Part shown: positions 30,354 through 38,751 of the stretch, in pieces
Numbering within the stretch: position 1 is the stretch's first letter
How the letters are laid out: each line of letters opens with the position of its first letter
Source of the DNA: CAYPPK01 sp964412615
GTDB lineage: Bacteria > Patescibacteriota > Minisyncoccia > Sungbacterales > HO2-52-23
Direction: 5' to 3'
DNA: 64,000 bases
NCBI GenBank assembly: GCA_964412615.1
Contig: CAYPPK010000001.1
Location: 1 to 64,000, forward strand
The notes under the pieces: generated by a model
What the model saw: only the letters and a program-made list of their open reading frames with translations
Told to the model about the DNA's origin: nothing
The model's database searches: none
Translations under genes and position numbers: made by a program

Positions 30354-31361
30354 ATGCGCAGAATCTTATTGGTTCTAACCTTTCTTTTGGGAAGCCCGCT
30401 TGTCGTTCTTGCCGCCAACGAAGTCACCGTAGAAAACGACACCACCCTGGTCCTTCCCGATGACGGTTCTTCCTATACATTAAAAGCCAGCTCACAGTAT
30501 GATGATTTAAGCATATCGGGGGCTTCTTTTGCCTTTACGCTCTCCCAAGGAGGCCGCGTTACTTTGACTTCCAGCGACCGGAAAGGACTAAGCCACAATG
30601 CCGCGACACCCGCCAAGGCCTCAACCGGTTGCACTTCCAGCGAATCTTCTTTAGCGCTTAGCATGGATCCGCCCTTTACGACCACAACAGTTACCATCAC
30701 TCCTTCCGGGACCTGTTCATCGGGTGAAGGCGGTGGCGGCGGTGGCGGAGGAGGCGGAGGCGGAGGAGGCGGTGGCGGCGGCAGCTCTGCAGCGCCTGCT
30801 CCCGCAACGGTTGATAAAGTAGCCGTGCTCAAACAACAAATTGCCGCGACTCAAGCCGCTATTGCCAAAGCAATTGCCGGAAAAAAGGTTTCCACATCAG
30901 CTGTATTTACCAAGGACCTGGCTCTCGGCGGAAAAGGGGATGAGATTAAACGCCTGCAGGAATTGCTTGCCTCTGATGCAGAAGTTTATCCCGAAGGTTT
31001 GACTACCGGATACTATGGAACTCTTACGGCCAACGCGGTTAGGAAATTCCAACTGAAATATGGCGTTATAGCCAAGGCGAATGATTTGGGTAATGGCCGG
31101 GTAGGACCCAAGACCCGGGCGAAACTTGATGAAATATTTGGCGCGACTCCGGCAACACCCGCTACCCCGGCCACGCCAGCGGTTCCGGCGCAAACACCGG
31201 CCACGCCTGCCACGCCTGCCACGCCTGCAACTCCGGCAACTGACCCCGCCAAAACCGCTTTAATGAATTCTATCCAGGAGCAAATCAAAGCAATTCAGGC
31301 CAAACTTATTCAGGAACAAATAAAACTTATCCAAGAAAAGATTAAAGCGCTTCAGCCCTAA
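30354..31361 (+). CDS. Exported protein with poly-glycine stretch and peptidoglycan-binding domain
   Basis: 335 residues. A signal peptide (1-20, LLVLTFLLGSPLVVLAA) is followed by a beta-rich domain (about 21-120), a run of about 18 glycines (about 125-142), a helix, and a peptidoglycan-binding type 1 domain (about 188-263, LGGKGDEIKRLQELL and GYYGTLTANAVRKFQLKYG). An alternating ATP linker (about 265-298) leads to a C-terminal coiled coil (IQEQIKAIQAKLIQEQIK). It is very likely a wall-bound linker protein of the envelope; the coiled coil resembles that of the next gene. Confidence 0.75.
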   Translation: MRRILLVLTFLLGSPLVVLAANEVTVENDTTLVLPDDGSSYTLKASSQYDDLSISGASFAFTLSQGGRVTLTSSDRKGLSHNAATPAKASTGCTSSESSLALSMDPPFTTTTVTITPSGTCSSGEGGGGGGGGGGGGGGGGGGSSAAPAPATVDKVAVLKQQIAATQAAIAKAIAGKKVSTSAVFTKDLALGGKGDEIKRLQELLASDAEVYPEGLTTGYYGTLTANAVRKFQLKYGVIAKANDLGNGRVGPKTRAKLDEIFGATPATPATPATPAVPAQTPATPATPATPATPATDPAKTALMNSIQEQIKAIQAKLIQEQIKLIQEKIKALQP

Positions 31362-31367
31362 TTCCCT

Positions 31368-32051
31368 ATGGAATACCAACGAGCCACGTTAGTAGTTGCC
31401 GTACTCTTTCTGATATTCTTTGTTTCTACCAGTTCCGGGTTTGCCAATGTTTCCGCCGTTCAGGAAAAACTGCGCGAACTCCAGCTGAAAGTCATCGGAG
31501 AGAAGATCAAGCAAATTCAAGAACAGGTTTATGAAGTAGGACGGTACAAACCGCCGGCGCCGGAGCCCGAACCCGCGCTAAGCAAGGAAGAATTGGCAAG
31601 CCGCCTGGAGGTCCAGATTCAAGGGCTGGAGGCTTTAATTAAAGACCTAAGGCCGAGAATTATAGAAGAAGAAACAGCGCGCCTGGAAAAAGAAATTGCC
31701 AGAATAAATTCAGAAATTAAGACGGCTACCGGAGAGCGATTATTGGAGTTGCAAAAGGAACTTGGCCAAGTACTTGCTGATTATGGCAAGGTCCAGGAGC
31801 AAGTAAAAGCGGCGGTAGAAGAATCTATTCGCCAGCGCCAGGCGCTTATCCTGCAGGAACAACTAAAGGTTCTGAAAGCCAAAGTCGGAACCATACCTAC
31901 GGGCACTCCCGCACCGGTTCCGGTAGCGGAACCCGCGGCCAAGAAAAATCTGGAAGCGATTCAAGTGGAACTGGAAAAAGCCCAGCTTAAGCTTCTGCAA
32001 ACACAGGCGCGGGAAATTCAGGCCAGCATTGACAAAATGCGCGAGAAATGA
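31368..32051 (+). CDS. Exported coiled-coil protein
   Basis: 227 residues. An N-terminal hydrophobic segment (about 8-24) acts as signal or anchor, and the remainder is almost entirely heptad-like helix rich in Glu, Lys and Gln (KLRELQLKVIGEKIKQIQEQ; RLEKEIARINSEIKTA). A proline-rich break is at about 64-73. It starts 6 bp behind the peptidoglycan-binding gene whose C terminus has a similar coiled coil, so the two may interact. No enzymatic motif. Confidence 0.7.
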   Translation: MEYQRATLVVAVLFLIFFVSTSSGFANVSAVQEKLRELQLKVIGEKIKQIQEQVYEVGRYKPPAPEPEPALSKEELASRLEVQIQGLEALIKDLRPRIIEEETARLEKEIARINSEIKTATGERLLELQKELGQVLADYGKVQEQVKAAVEESIRQRQALILQEQLKVLKAKVGTIPTGTPAPVPVAEPAAKKNLEAIQVELEKAQLKLLQTQAREIQASIDKMREK

Positions 32052-32071
32052 TTCCTCTAAAAATTGGGGAT

Positions 32072-32113
32072 AAGCCCGCCTAAACTTTGCTTTGCAAAAT
32101 TTAGGCGGGCTTT
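32072..32113 (+). terminator. Terminator of the envelope operon's first part
   Basis: AAGCCCGCCTAAA (32072-32084) pairs with TTTAGGCGGGCTT (32100-32112) with an inner TTTGC/GCAAA stem; TTT follows. The next gene's -10 box starts in its 3' flank. Confidence 0.7.
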
Positions 32114-32121
32114 GCTATAAT
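32113..32121 (+). promoter_or_regulatory. Extended -10 (TGC-TATAAT) of the 32128 gene
   Basis: TG at 32113-32114 and TATAAT at 32116-32121. The ATG at 32128 is 6 nt on, so the transcript is predicted to be leaderless. Confidence 0.6.
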
Positions 32122-32127
32122 TTAGAT

Positions 32128-33051
32128 ATGCACAAGACTTTATTTTATATTCTAATATCTTTAAATCTTGCGGTACCGTGGTTTGTCTTAGCTTCATTTG
32201 ACAGGGACTTATACTTCGGTCTCCGGAACGATTCGGAAGTGACCAAACTGCAGGAGTTTTTAACCGGACGGGGTATTTATTCTGGCCCGATAACCGGCGG
32301 TTTTTTTTCACTCACCCGCGAGGCGGTAAAGGATTTCCAGAAAAAAGAGGGGATCGAACCTGCGGCTGGATATTTTGGTCCTCTTACGAGGGCTAGAGCC
32401 AACACGCTTTTGGCAAGTCCCCAAACTAAAGAAGAAATAATCGCCGAGCTTGTCCGGCAAATCAGCGAACTGCAAAAACAATTGCAGGCCTTGGAGGCAA
32501 AACAAACAACGGAAACGGCAAAACCGGAAGAGCCCGCTCCGGCACCGGCCGCGCCAATCGTAGAGACACCAACCAAAGCCGTAAAACTCTTTGTCTCCGG
32601 TACGGCCACTTCGTCTTTTCCGGCGGTTGAGACAACTATCTTTAAGATGGGGGAATTTAATTTGGAAAATAATACTTCCGGCGATGTCCTGGTTTCCAAT
32701 TTTGAAACCATATTCTCGGATGAAATGGACTCAACTCCCAACCGCAATCATAAAATATATTTGCTCCTTCGCGATGGCGCGAATATCTCCGATACGCTTA
32801 TCAGCACCACGGAATTTACTTTTGTTCTATCTGCCCCCGCCGTAGGAGAACCGCACAAAGCCGTTCTCAATCTGCCCTACAATAAAATAATAAAGGTTGG
32901 GGAAAAGAAAACGGTCAGTGTTTGGCTGGAACAGCTAAAATATGTCCGCAGCGGAACTTTAAAACTTGAGTCCACCAAGACCGCGGTTTCTACTGGAATT
33001 GAAGTAGACAGCCAGTTCGTCCTGGTCTTGACCAAGGAGCCGCCGTTGTGA
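32128..33051 (+). CDS. Exported peptidoglycan-binding protein
   Basis: 307 residues from MHKTLFYILISLNLAVPWFV (signal peptide, about 1-21). A peptidoglycan-binding type 1 domain (about 28-95) shows LRNDSEVTKLQEFLTGRGIY and GFFSLTREAVKDFQKKEGI. A coiled coil (EEIIAELVRQISELQKQLQA) and Pro/Ala linker follow, then a C-terminal beta-sandwich (about 165-305). The domain order matches the N terminus of the S-layer-like protein, suggesting a minor wall-attached surface component. It starts a second transcription unit that continues with the TPR gene. Confidence 0.75.
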   Translation: MHKTLFYILISLNLAVPWFVLASFDRDLYFGLRNDSEVTKLQEFLTGRGIYSGPITGGFFSLTREAVKDFQKKEGIEPAAGYFGPLTRARANTLLASPQTKEEIIAELVRQISELQKQLQALEAKQTTETAKPEEPAPAPAAPIVETPTKAVKLFVSGTATSSFPAVETTIFKMGEFNLENNTSGDVLVSNFETIFSDEMDSTPNRNHKIYLLLRDGANISDTLISTTEFTFVLSAPAVGEPHKAVLNLPYNKIIKVGEKKTVSVWLEQLKYVRSGTLKLESTKTAVSTGIEVDSQFVLVLTKEPPL

Positions 33052-33064
33052 TATCTTTCTTTGG

Positions 33065-33883
33065 ATGATAAACGATTTCCAAAAACAGATTGCCCTTGGT
33101 TTGATTTTTGTCGCACTCTTGGCCGTATCCGTAATTTTCAGAGAGAAAATAAGCAATTTTTTGAATTTCGGAGAGTCACCCGGATCTCCGATTGCCAATA
33201 CTCCTTCGCGCGAGCCGGAAGTTACTTTGGGAGAAGAGGCGCCAACTTCTCAAAAACCGCCGGCAGAAAAAGTAACTCCTGCCTATACCGGCCGCGACCC
33301 GGAAGAGCTTCGCCCCGTTCCCGAAGAAGTAAAGCTTTTTACCGAAACGCAAAAGCAGCAGCTTTACGCCACCTTGCTCACTCATGCCAGGGCAGTCAAA
33401 GCGGATCCGGGATATTTTACCGGTTGGATACAATTGGGACTGCTCAAAAAAACTATTGGTGACTTTGAGGGAGCCCGGGACGCTTGGGAGTACGCGGGCA
33501 TCATCCAGCCCAAAAATTCGCTCTCTTTTGCCAATCTGGGGGAGCTTTATTGGAGATATCTGCATCAATATTCAGAGTCCGAGAAAAACTTGAAGATTTC
33601 CCTTGCGCACAAGCCCGACGATTTTCAGACCTATATTACTCTGGCCGAGCTATACCATTATTCTTTAACTGCCAAAGCGGACTTGGCTGACGACGTGCTC
33701 TTGGACGGACTTAAAGCCATGCCGGGCGACCAAACCCTTATGCGCCGCCTTGCTTATCTCTATGAACAGAGGAAAGAATATAGTCTGGCGATTCAATGGT
33801 GGGAAAAGGTGCTGGAAATAAATCCTGATGACCAGGACGTTATAGGCACCATTAGTCGTCTGCGAAACAAGCTTTCTTCTTAG
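33065..33883 (+). CDS. Membrane-anchored TPR protein
   Basis: 272 residues. One N-terminal transmembrane segment (about 9-25) is followed by a disordered Pro/Glu-rich stretch (about 36-85) and at least four tetratricopeptide-like repeats (about 95-265), for example GYFTGWIQLGLLKKTIGDFE, NSLSFANLGELYWRYL, DFQTYITLAELYHYS and AIQWWEKVLEINPDD. It is likely an assembly or docking factor for the exported envelope proteins around it. A 36-bp palindromic terminator follows. Confidence 0.8.
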   Translation: MINDFQKQIALGLIFVALLAVSVIFREKISNFLNFGESPGSPIANTPSREPEVTLGEEAPTSQKPPAEKVTPAYTGRDPEELRPVPEEVKLFTETQKQQLYATLLTHARAVKADPGYFTGWIQLGLLKKTIGDFEGARDAWEYAGIIQPKNSLSFANLGELYWRYLHQYSESEKNLKISLAHKPDDFQTYITLAELYHYSLTAKADLADDVLLDGLKAMPGDQTLMRRLAYLYEQRKEYSLAIQWWEKVLEINPDDQDVIGTISRLRNKLSS

Positions 33884-33885
33884 TC

Positions 33886-33941
33886 GTGGAGAACTAAGCT
33901 CTCCACAAAAGAACACGCCAGTCGACTGGCGTGTTCTTTTG
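33886..33941. terminator. Double hairpin terminator
   Basis: GTGGAGA (33886-33892) with TCTCCAC (33900-33906), then a 36-bp perfect palindrome (33906-33941) with core ACGCCAGTCGACTGGCGT and T4 on both strands. Confidence 0.75.
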
Positions 33942-33977
33942 TTGGCGAATTTCGCTTATTTTTGCTACTTTGGCTTT

Positions 33978-35315
33978 ATGATAAGGGTTTTTGTCCCAGC
34001 TATAATTTTTACAATTTTTTTGCTTCTGGCCGCAAGTTTTACCGGGGCGCAAAGCGATATAGCCAATTTTGTTTTTACGACCGAGGCGCAAATTATTGCT
34101 CCGGAAACTTCATCGGAGGAAATTACTCTGGAAGCGCAAGATGCAGCCGGCAATCCGGTAAAAGGTAATACGGTATGCCTGGAATTCACTTCTTCATCCG
34201 CAACCGGAAATTTCTCCACCAATGAAACCTGGGCCGAATCATTCAAAATACTTATCCTTACTCTTGGTACCAACCAGTACCGCCGCAATCTGTTTTTTAA
34301 GGACTCCTCTATAGGGATTCACACTATTTCTGTGAGGGCAATGTCGCGCCCCGAAGGAAAAACTTGTCCGAGTTTATTGCCGGAGGAATGGAGCAACCAA
34401 TGGATCGCGACCCAACAAATTACCGTATCCCAGCAAACTGAACAAGGTTCTAGCGCCGAGAGCTCGGCAACAACCTCTACCTCTGCGCCTGCATCATCAG
34501 TGGCAGAGCCAATATTTGTCTATCCTTCCATTAAAGCAGATGCCGGAGAAAATAAGACCGTAATTGCCGGCAGCCTTGTTGAGTTCAAAGGCAGGGCTCT
34601 GGGAACCAAAGACGAGCCCTTGGAAAATGTCCGTTTTTGGTGGAATTTCGGAGACGGCGCGACAGCGGAAGGAAGGGCGGCCCTGCATACATTTAGCATA
34701 CCGGGAACTTACACCGCGGGCCTGCATGTTTCCACCGGTGAATACGCTGCTTCCGACTATATCGCGGTTTCGGTTATCCCAAACCAACTGCAGATCTCAA
34801 GCGTTATATCAGGAGAGGATGGGTATGTGCAGATCACCAATAACGGCAAAACCGAAATTGACCTTGGCGGCTGGATTTTGGAGGATTCATCCGGCAAAAA
34901 TTTTGTTGCTCCGGTAAAAACAAAAATAGGTCAGCAAGCTAAAGTTTCCTTTCTAAATTCCGTAACCGGCTTGTTTTTAAAAGGGGGAAGTTCGCTGGTA
35001 ATTAGATACCCGAATAGCAGAGAAGCAGTCCGGTGGAGCCAAGCAGAAAAGCAATTGCTATCCGCGCCGGCCGTTGGAGCGCCCGCGCCTGTTCATTCCG
35101 CTTCCGTAAATGCCGCAGTATCCGAAAATGAGCCCATAGAGAATAAAGAATATGCGAAAGAGGATGATGCGGTCAGAGAAGACTTGCCTGTATCGGAAGA
35201 ATTGGCGGGTGCGGCGACCGGCGCGGGATCTTCGGGTCTTTTTTTCGGGATAGCTTTGGCCATAAGCGTAGCCGCATCCATAGGATTTATGGTAATTAAA
35301 AAATTTTTTGCGTAA
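33978..35315 (+). CDS. Surface protein with PKD and lamin-tail domains
   Basis: 445 residues from MIRVFVPAIIFTIFLLLAAS (signal peptide). An N-terminal beta domain (about 25-150) is followed by a Ser/Thr linker, a PKD domain (about 185-270, AGSLVEFKGRA, WNFGDG, HTFSIPGTYTAGLHVS), a lamin-tail domain (about 275-365, GYVQITNNGKTEIDLGGWIL) and a C-terminal membrane anchor (about 420-443). The lamin-tail domain also occurs in the 18318 protein. It is probably an adhesive or structural envelope protein held in the cytoplasmic membrane. Confidence 0.75.
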   Translation: MIRVFVPAIIFTIFLLLAASFTGAQSDIANFVFTTEAQIIAPETSSEEITLEAQDAAGNPVKGNTVCLEFTSSSATGNFSTNETWAESFKILILTLGTNQYRRNLFFKDSSIGIHTISVRAMSRPEGKTCPSLLPEEWSNQWIATQQITVSQQTEQGSSAESSATTSTSAPASSVAEPIFVYPSIKADAGENKTVIAGSLVEFKGRALGTKDEPLENVRFWWNFGDGATAEGRAALHTFSIPGTYTAGLHVSTGEYAASDYIAVSVIPNQLQISSVISGEDGYVQITNNGKTEIDLGGWILEDSSGKNFVAPVKTKIGQQAKVSFLNSVTGLFLKGGSSLVIRYPNSREAVRWSQAEKQLLSAPAVGAPAPVHSASVNAAVSENEPIENKEYAKEDDAVREDLPVSEELAGAATGAGSSGLFFGIALAISVAASIGFMVIKKFFA

Positions 35316-38300
35316 GCCCCAAGTAATAATTTTTACCACTTCTTATTATCCATTCAGAGGAGGAGCGGAGGTGGCCATACAGGAAATTACCAGGCGCCTT
35401 AAAGAGCGCTTTGATTTTTATATTATAACCTCGCGTTTCCGCCGCGATCTGCCAGCAAGAGAGACAAGGCCGGAAGGAACCGTAATGCGGTTGGGATTTG
35501 GCACTCGCTTTGATAAATGGCTTCTGCCGCTGTTGTTTTTATGCTCCAAGTCTTTCCCGGGGCAGATGTTCCAAGCTAAGCTTGGAACAATTTTGTGGGG
35601 TGTAGACACGGGGCAAGCTTCGCTTGCCGCCGCGTTTTTTAAACTGCTTAAGCCCGGCATTCCATTCGTATTAAACCTGCAATACGGAGAAAGCGAAGAG
35701 CGATTGTCTTCCGGACGGCTGGGCCTCAATAAATTCGCTTTCAAATTTATGCTCCGCCAAGCGGATCAGGTGACCGCGATTTCTTCGTATCTTCTGGAGC
35801 TTGCGAGAAAATACGGATATAAAGGTTCGGCGGAAGTTATTCATAACGGAGTAGACATTGCGAAATTCCAACCCCGACGCCCGAAGGGGTCGGGGCTCCG
35901 ACAGCAAGCGTCGGAGAACTCAAAAATAATAATCACGACTTCAAGATTAGTGCCCAAGAACGGGGTTGATATTTTGCTAAAGGCGATTTTTGAAGTAAAA
36001 AAGAAAATTCCAGATCTTCAGTGCTGGATTCTAGGCGACGGGTCAGAACGCAAAGCGCTAGAGCTACAAGCTACAAGCTACAAGCTACAAGCTAACGTTA
36101 AATTTTTCGGCAGCCTGCCTCACGAAAAAATTCCTTGGTATTTGCAGCAAGCCGATGTTTTTGTCCGTCCTTCCCGCTCCGAAGGCATGGGGAACTCCTT
36201 TGTGGAAGCTTTAGCGGCTGACCTGCCGATTATCGGGACACCAGTAGGCGGCATCACTGATATAATTCAAGACGGGAAAACAGGATTATTTGCTAACCCA
36301 GAGGATCCTCACGATTTAGCAGAAAAAATGATAAAGTTATTACAGGATAAATCTCTTGCCGAAAGGATAGTCGCGGAAGGGCAAAAGATGGTTAAGGAAC
36401 ATTTTTCTTGGGATAAAATTGTTGCATCTTATGAAAATATGTTCCAAACCATGTTCCAAGCTAAGCTTGGAACATGGAGCGTCTTGATCGCCACGCCTCT
36501 TCTGCCGCCGCAGTTGGGGGGACCGGCACGGTATGCCCAAAACCTGGCAGAAGAATTTTCCAGCCTTGGGCATAAAGTAAAAGTTATCTCTTTCCATTCG
36601 TACTTGAAATTTCCAAGCGGCATTCGCCATTTGTTTTATCTTATTTCTTTGCTTAGAAACGGATGGAAGGCTGATGTTATTTTTGCTCTTGATTACACAA
36701 GTGTCGGGATACCGGCAGCAATAGCTTCTCTAATTTTTAGGAAACCTCTGGTGGTTCGTGTCGAGGGTGATTTTCTGTGGGAAAGTTTTGTGGAGCACAC
36801 CAGGCGGGATATAATTCTAAAAGAATTTTATAAAAATCCTCCACCGCTCAGCCGAAAAGAAGCTATAATAAAATGGCTTTCCGGTTGGGTTATGCGGCGT
36901 GCGACAAAACTCGTCTTTTCTTCGGAATGGCGACGGCAGATGCTTATTGATGCTTATAAAATCCCCTCCGAAAAAACTTTAATAATCAGTAATGTTTTTC
37001 CGTCCGTCGGACTACAAGCTACAAGCTATAAGCTACAAGCTAATGTTATCCTTTGGGCGGGAAGAATGCTTCATCTCAAAAATCTTTATAGATTAATACG
37101 AGCTTTTGCCAGTATTAATCAACCGAAATACGAGCTGCATTTGGTGGGAGACGGTCCGGAGCGAGCAGGTCTGCGAAATTTTATTGCCGAAAACAAATAT
37201 GGAAATATCTTTTTTTTCCCTTCCTTGGATCATCAGGCTCTGGTAGAAAAGATGTCCTCGGCGGCAATATTTGTTCTTCCTTCCCTCTCCGAAGTAGGGC
37301 CCAACGTCATTGCCGAGGCAATAGGAACAAAAACCCCGGTACTTATGACTAAAGAATCGGGTTATGCCGAGTATATAAAGAATTTTGGTCTTTTAATTGA
37401 TCCGCTGGATGAAAAAGATCTGCAAGAAAAACTGACCATAATAATGCGGGAAAGAAAAACATATAAAGAAAAAGTGTCTTCATTTTCCGCCGAGCGCCCC
37501 TGGGCTGTGGCTGCAGCCGATTGGCTGAACCTTTTTGCTAAAGTTATAAATTCAAGAGATATCCAAAAAAATCTTATCTTGAAGAGAGTGTTGGTAATTG
37601 GCCGGGATCCAAATTTGTTTAATTCAGAGTCCGAAGCATATTTGCGGGTGAAAGAATACGCAAAGTTTTTTGCGGAATACCACGTAATTTCCGTAAGCAC
37701 CGAAAAAGCACGATCCAGACAGGACGAAAGCTTATATTTGTGGGCCTCTTATTCTCCCGTGTTGCTTTTTTCTTGGCTGAAAGCCATTTATCTTGGGAGA
37801 AAGATTATTAAAAAACATCAGATCCAACTTATTGATGCTCAAGATCCCGGAGAAGCGGGACTGGCGGCTTTTTCGCTTTCCCAACTTGCCGGAGTACCTT
37901 TTCGTCTGCAAATCCATACTGATATCTTCAGCCCTTTTTATCATGGGGCCGTTTGGAAAGAATATTTGCGGTATTGGCTGGCAAGATTTCTAATTCCGCG
38001 AGCGGATTGTATTCGAGTGGTTTCGGAAAGAATACGAAAATCAATTTTAGGGAAGTCGGACTTCCCGCGGGAAGTCCAACTTCCAAATATTTCCGTACTG
38101 CCAATTTTTACGGATATAAAAAAATTTCTTGAGGCCAAACCTGACCTGGAAACTGAAGCCAGCTTCCGCAGTTACGATTTCAAAATGATTGCGGTCGGAC
38201 GCTTTGTAGATAAAGAAAAGAATTTCAGCATGCTCATAGAAATGATGCGCGATTTTGTAAAAATTTGCCCTCGAGCAGTTTTAGTTTTAGTTGGCGACGG

Positions 38301-38718
38301 ACCAGACAGAGAAAGCTACAAGCTACAAGCTACAAGCTACAAGCTACAAAATAATGTTATAATTGAACCGTGGCGAAACGACTTGTCAAGTTTATATAAA
38401 TCTTTTGACCTTTATCTTTCCTCGTCAAACTATGAGGGCTGGGGGAGAACGATCATTGAAGCCATGGCCTCTGGTCTCCCCATAATCATGACCGATGTGG
38501 GACTTGCCGGCGAAGTAATAAAAAATGAACATAACGGTCTGGTTGTTCCGGTTGGTGATCGGACGGCGTTTTTGCATGCCGTGCTCCGTCTCTGGCGTGA
38601 TCCGCAAGCGCGAAAAAAACTCGCCTTGCAGGCGCGTTTGTCTGCTATTCGCCTTGGCGGCGATGCAAAACATTATCTGGAAAAATACCGAATGGCTCTA
38701 TCTTCTTGTCTTAAATGA
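35308..38718 (+). CDS. Fusion of three GT4-family glycosyltransferases
   Basis: 1136 codons from a TTG start overlapping the previous stop by 8 nt. Three GT-B modules: about 1-385 (FTTSYYPFRGGAEVAIQEIT; RPSRSEGMGNSFVEALAADL), about 390-750 (PPQLGGPARYAQNLAEEFS; LPSLSEVGPNVIAEAIGTKT) and about 760-1136 (VLVIGRDPNLFNSESE; LSSSNYEGWGRTIIEAMASG). Each keeps the donor-binding ExxA/G motif. A REP palindrome lies exactly at the first junction (residues about 382-389, MFQAKLGT), suggesting it removed a stop and fused two genes. Other in-frame insertions: REP (87-94), GTCGG hairpins (188-203), heptad repeats (252-263, 568-579, 1002-1013) and a palindrome (914-925). It is likely to add sugars to a lipid-linked or surface glycan. 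Confidence 0.85.
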   Translation: MRKPQVIIFTTSYYPFRGGAEVAIQEITRRLKERFDFYIITSRFRRDLPARETRPEGTVMRLGFGTRFDKWLLPLLFLCSKSFPGQMFQAKLGTILWGVDTGQASLAAAFFKLLKPGIPFVLNLQYGESEERLSSGRLGLNKFAFKFMLRQADQVTAISSYLLELARKYGYKGSAEVIHNGVDIAKFQPRRPKGSGLRQQASENSKIIITTSRLVPKNGVDILLKAIFEVKKKIPDLQCWILGDGSERKALELQATSYKLQANVKFFGSLPHEKIPWYLQQADVFVRPSRSEGMGNSFVEALAADLPIIGTPVGGITDIIQDGKTGLFANPEDPHDLAEKMIKLLQDKSLAERIVAEGQKMVKEHFSWDKIVASYENMFQTMFQAKLGTWSVLIATPLLPPQLGGPARYAQNLAEEFSSLGHKVKVISFHSYLKFPSGIRHLFYLISLLRNGWKADVIFALDYTSVGIPAAIASLIFRKPLVVRVEGDFLWESFVEHTRRDIILKEFYKNPPPLSRKEAIIKWLSGWVMRRATKLVFSSEWRRQMLIDAYKIPSEKTLIISNVFPSVGLQATSYKLQANVILWAGRMLHLKNLYRLIRAFASINQPKYELHLVGDGPERAGLRNFIAENKYGNIFFFPSLDHQALVEKMSSAAIFVLPSLSEVGPNVIAEAIGTKTPVLMTKESGYAEYIKNFGLLIDPLDEKDLQEKLTIIMRERKTYKEKVSSFSAERPWAVAAADWLNLFAKVINSRDIQKNLILKRVLVIGRDPNLFNSESEAYLRVKEYAKFFAEYHVISVSTEKARSRQDESLYLWASYSPVLLFSWLKAIYLGRKIIKKHQIQLIDAQDPGEAGLAAFSLSQLAGVPFRLQIHTDIFSPFYHGAVWKEYLRYWLARFLIPRADCIRVVSERIRKSILGKSDFPREVQLPNISVLPIFTDIKKFLEAKPDLETEASFRSYDFKMIAVGRFVDKEKNFSMLIEMMRDFVKICPRAVLVLVGDGPDRESYKLQATSYKLQNNVIIEPWRNDLSSLYKSFDLYLSSSNYEGWGRTIIEAMASGLPIIMTDVGLAGEVIKNEHNGLVVPVGDRTAFLHAVLRLWRDPQARKKLALQARLSAIRLGGDAKHYLEKYRMALSSCLK
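35568..35588 (+). repeat. REP palindrome, copy 4, in frame in the glycosyltransferase gene
   Basis: Same sequence and orientation as copy 1 and encodes MFQAKLGT (about residues 87-94) in a loop of the first module. Confidence 0.9.
35872..35916. repeat. GTCGG double hairpin inside the glycosyltransferase gene
   Basis: CCCCGAC (35872-35878) with GTCGGGG (35889-35895), then CTCCGAC (35896-35902) with GTCGGAG (35910-35916). It encodes PRRPKGSGLRQQASE between NGVDIAKFQ and SKIIITTSRLVPKNGV, where relatives have a short loop. Confidence 0.8.
36063..36094 (+). repeat. Heptanucleotide repeat (GCTACAA) x4
   Basis: Four GCTACAA units plus GCTA, encoding LQATSYKLQA directly before NVKFFGSLPHE of the first glycosyltransferase module. 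Confidence 0.9.
36453..36473 (+). repeat. REP palindrome, copy 5, at the first module junction
   Basis: Preceded by a half copy (ATGTTCCAAACC). Encodes MFQAKLGT between YENMFQT, the expected end of module one, and WSVLIATPLLPP, the expected start of module two. Confidence 0.9.
37012..37043 (+). repeat. Heptanucleotide repeat in the second module
   Basis: CTACAAG units (one CTATAAG variant) encoding LQATSYKLQAN before VILWAGRMLHLKN. Confidence 0.9.
38051..38084. repeat. Palindrome inside the third module
   Basis: GACTTCCCGCGGGAAGTC is a perfect 18-bp palindrome, extended by GGAAGT/ACTTCC across a two-base mismatch. It encodes GKSDFPREVQLP, probably an inserted loop. Confidence 0.7.
38315..38349 (+). 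repeat. Heptanucleotide repeat (GCTACAA) x5 in the third module
   Basis: Five units encoding YKLQATSYKLQ before NNVIIEPWRNDL, the position equivalent to the repeats in modules one and two. Confidence 0.9.
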
Positions 38719-38751
38719 ATTTTTAGTATACGCTAGCTGAGTAATTATTAT

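Noticed and set aside
30727..30783. Glycine-codon run as a phase-variable microsatellite
   Set aside because: The triplets are mixed GGT/GGC/GGA and slippage by whole codons would only change linker length.
36063..38349. Possible CRISPR-like arrays from repeated GCTACAA and GTTCCAAGC motifs
   Set aside because: There are no unique spacers of constant length and no cas genes; the repeats are tandem or isolated palindromes inside genes.
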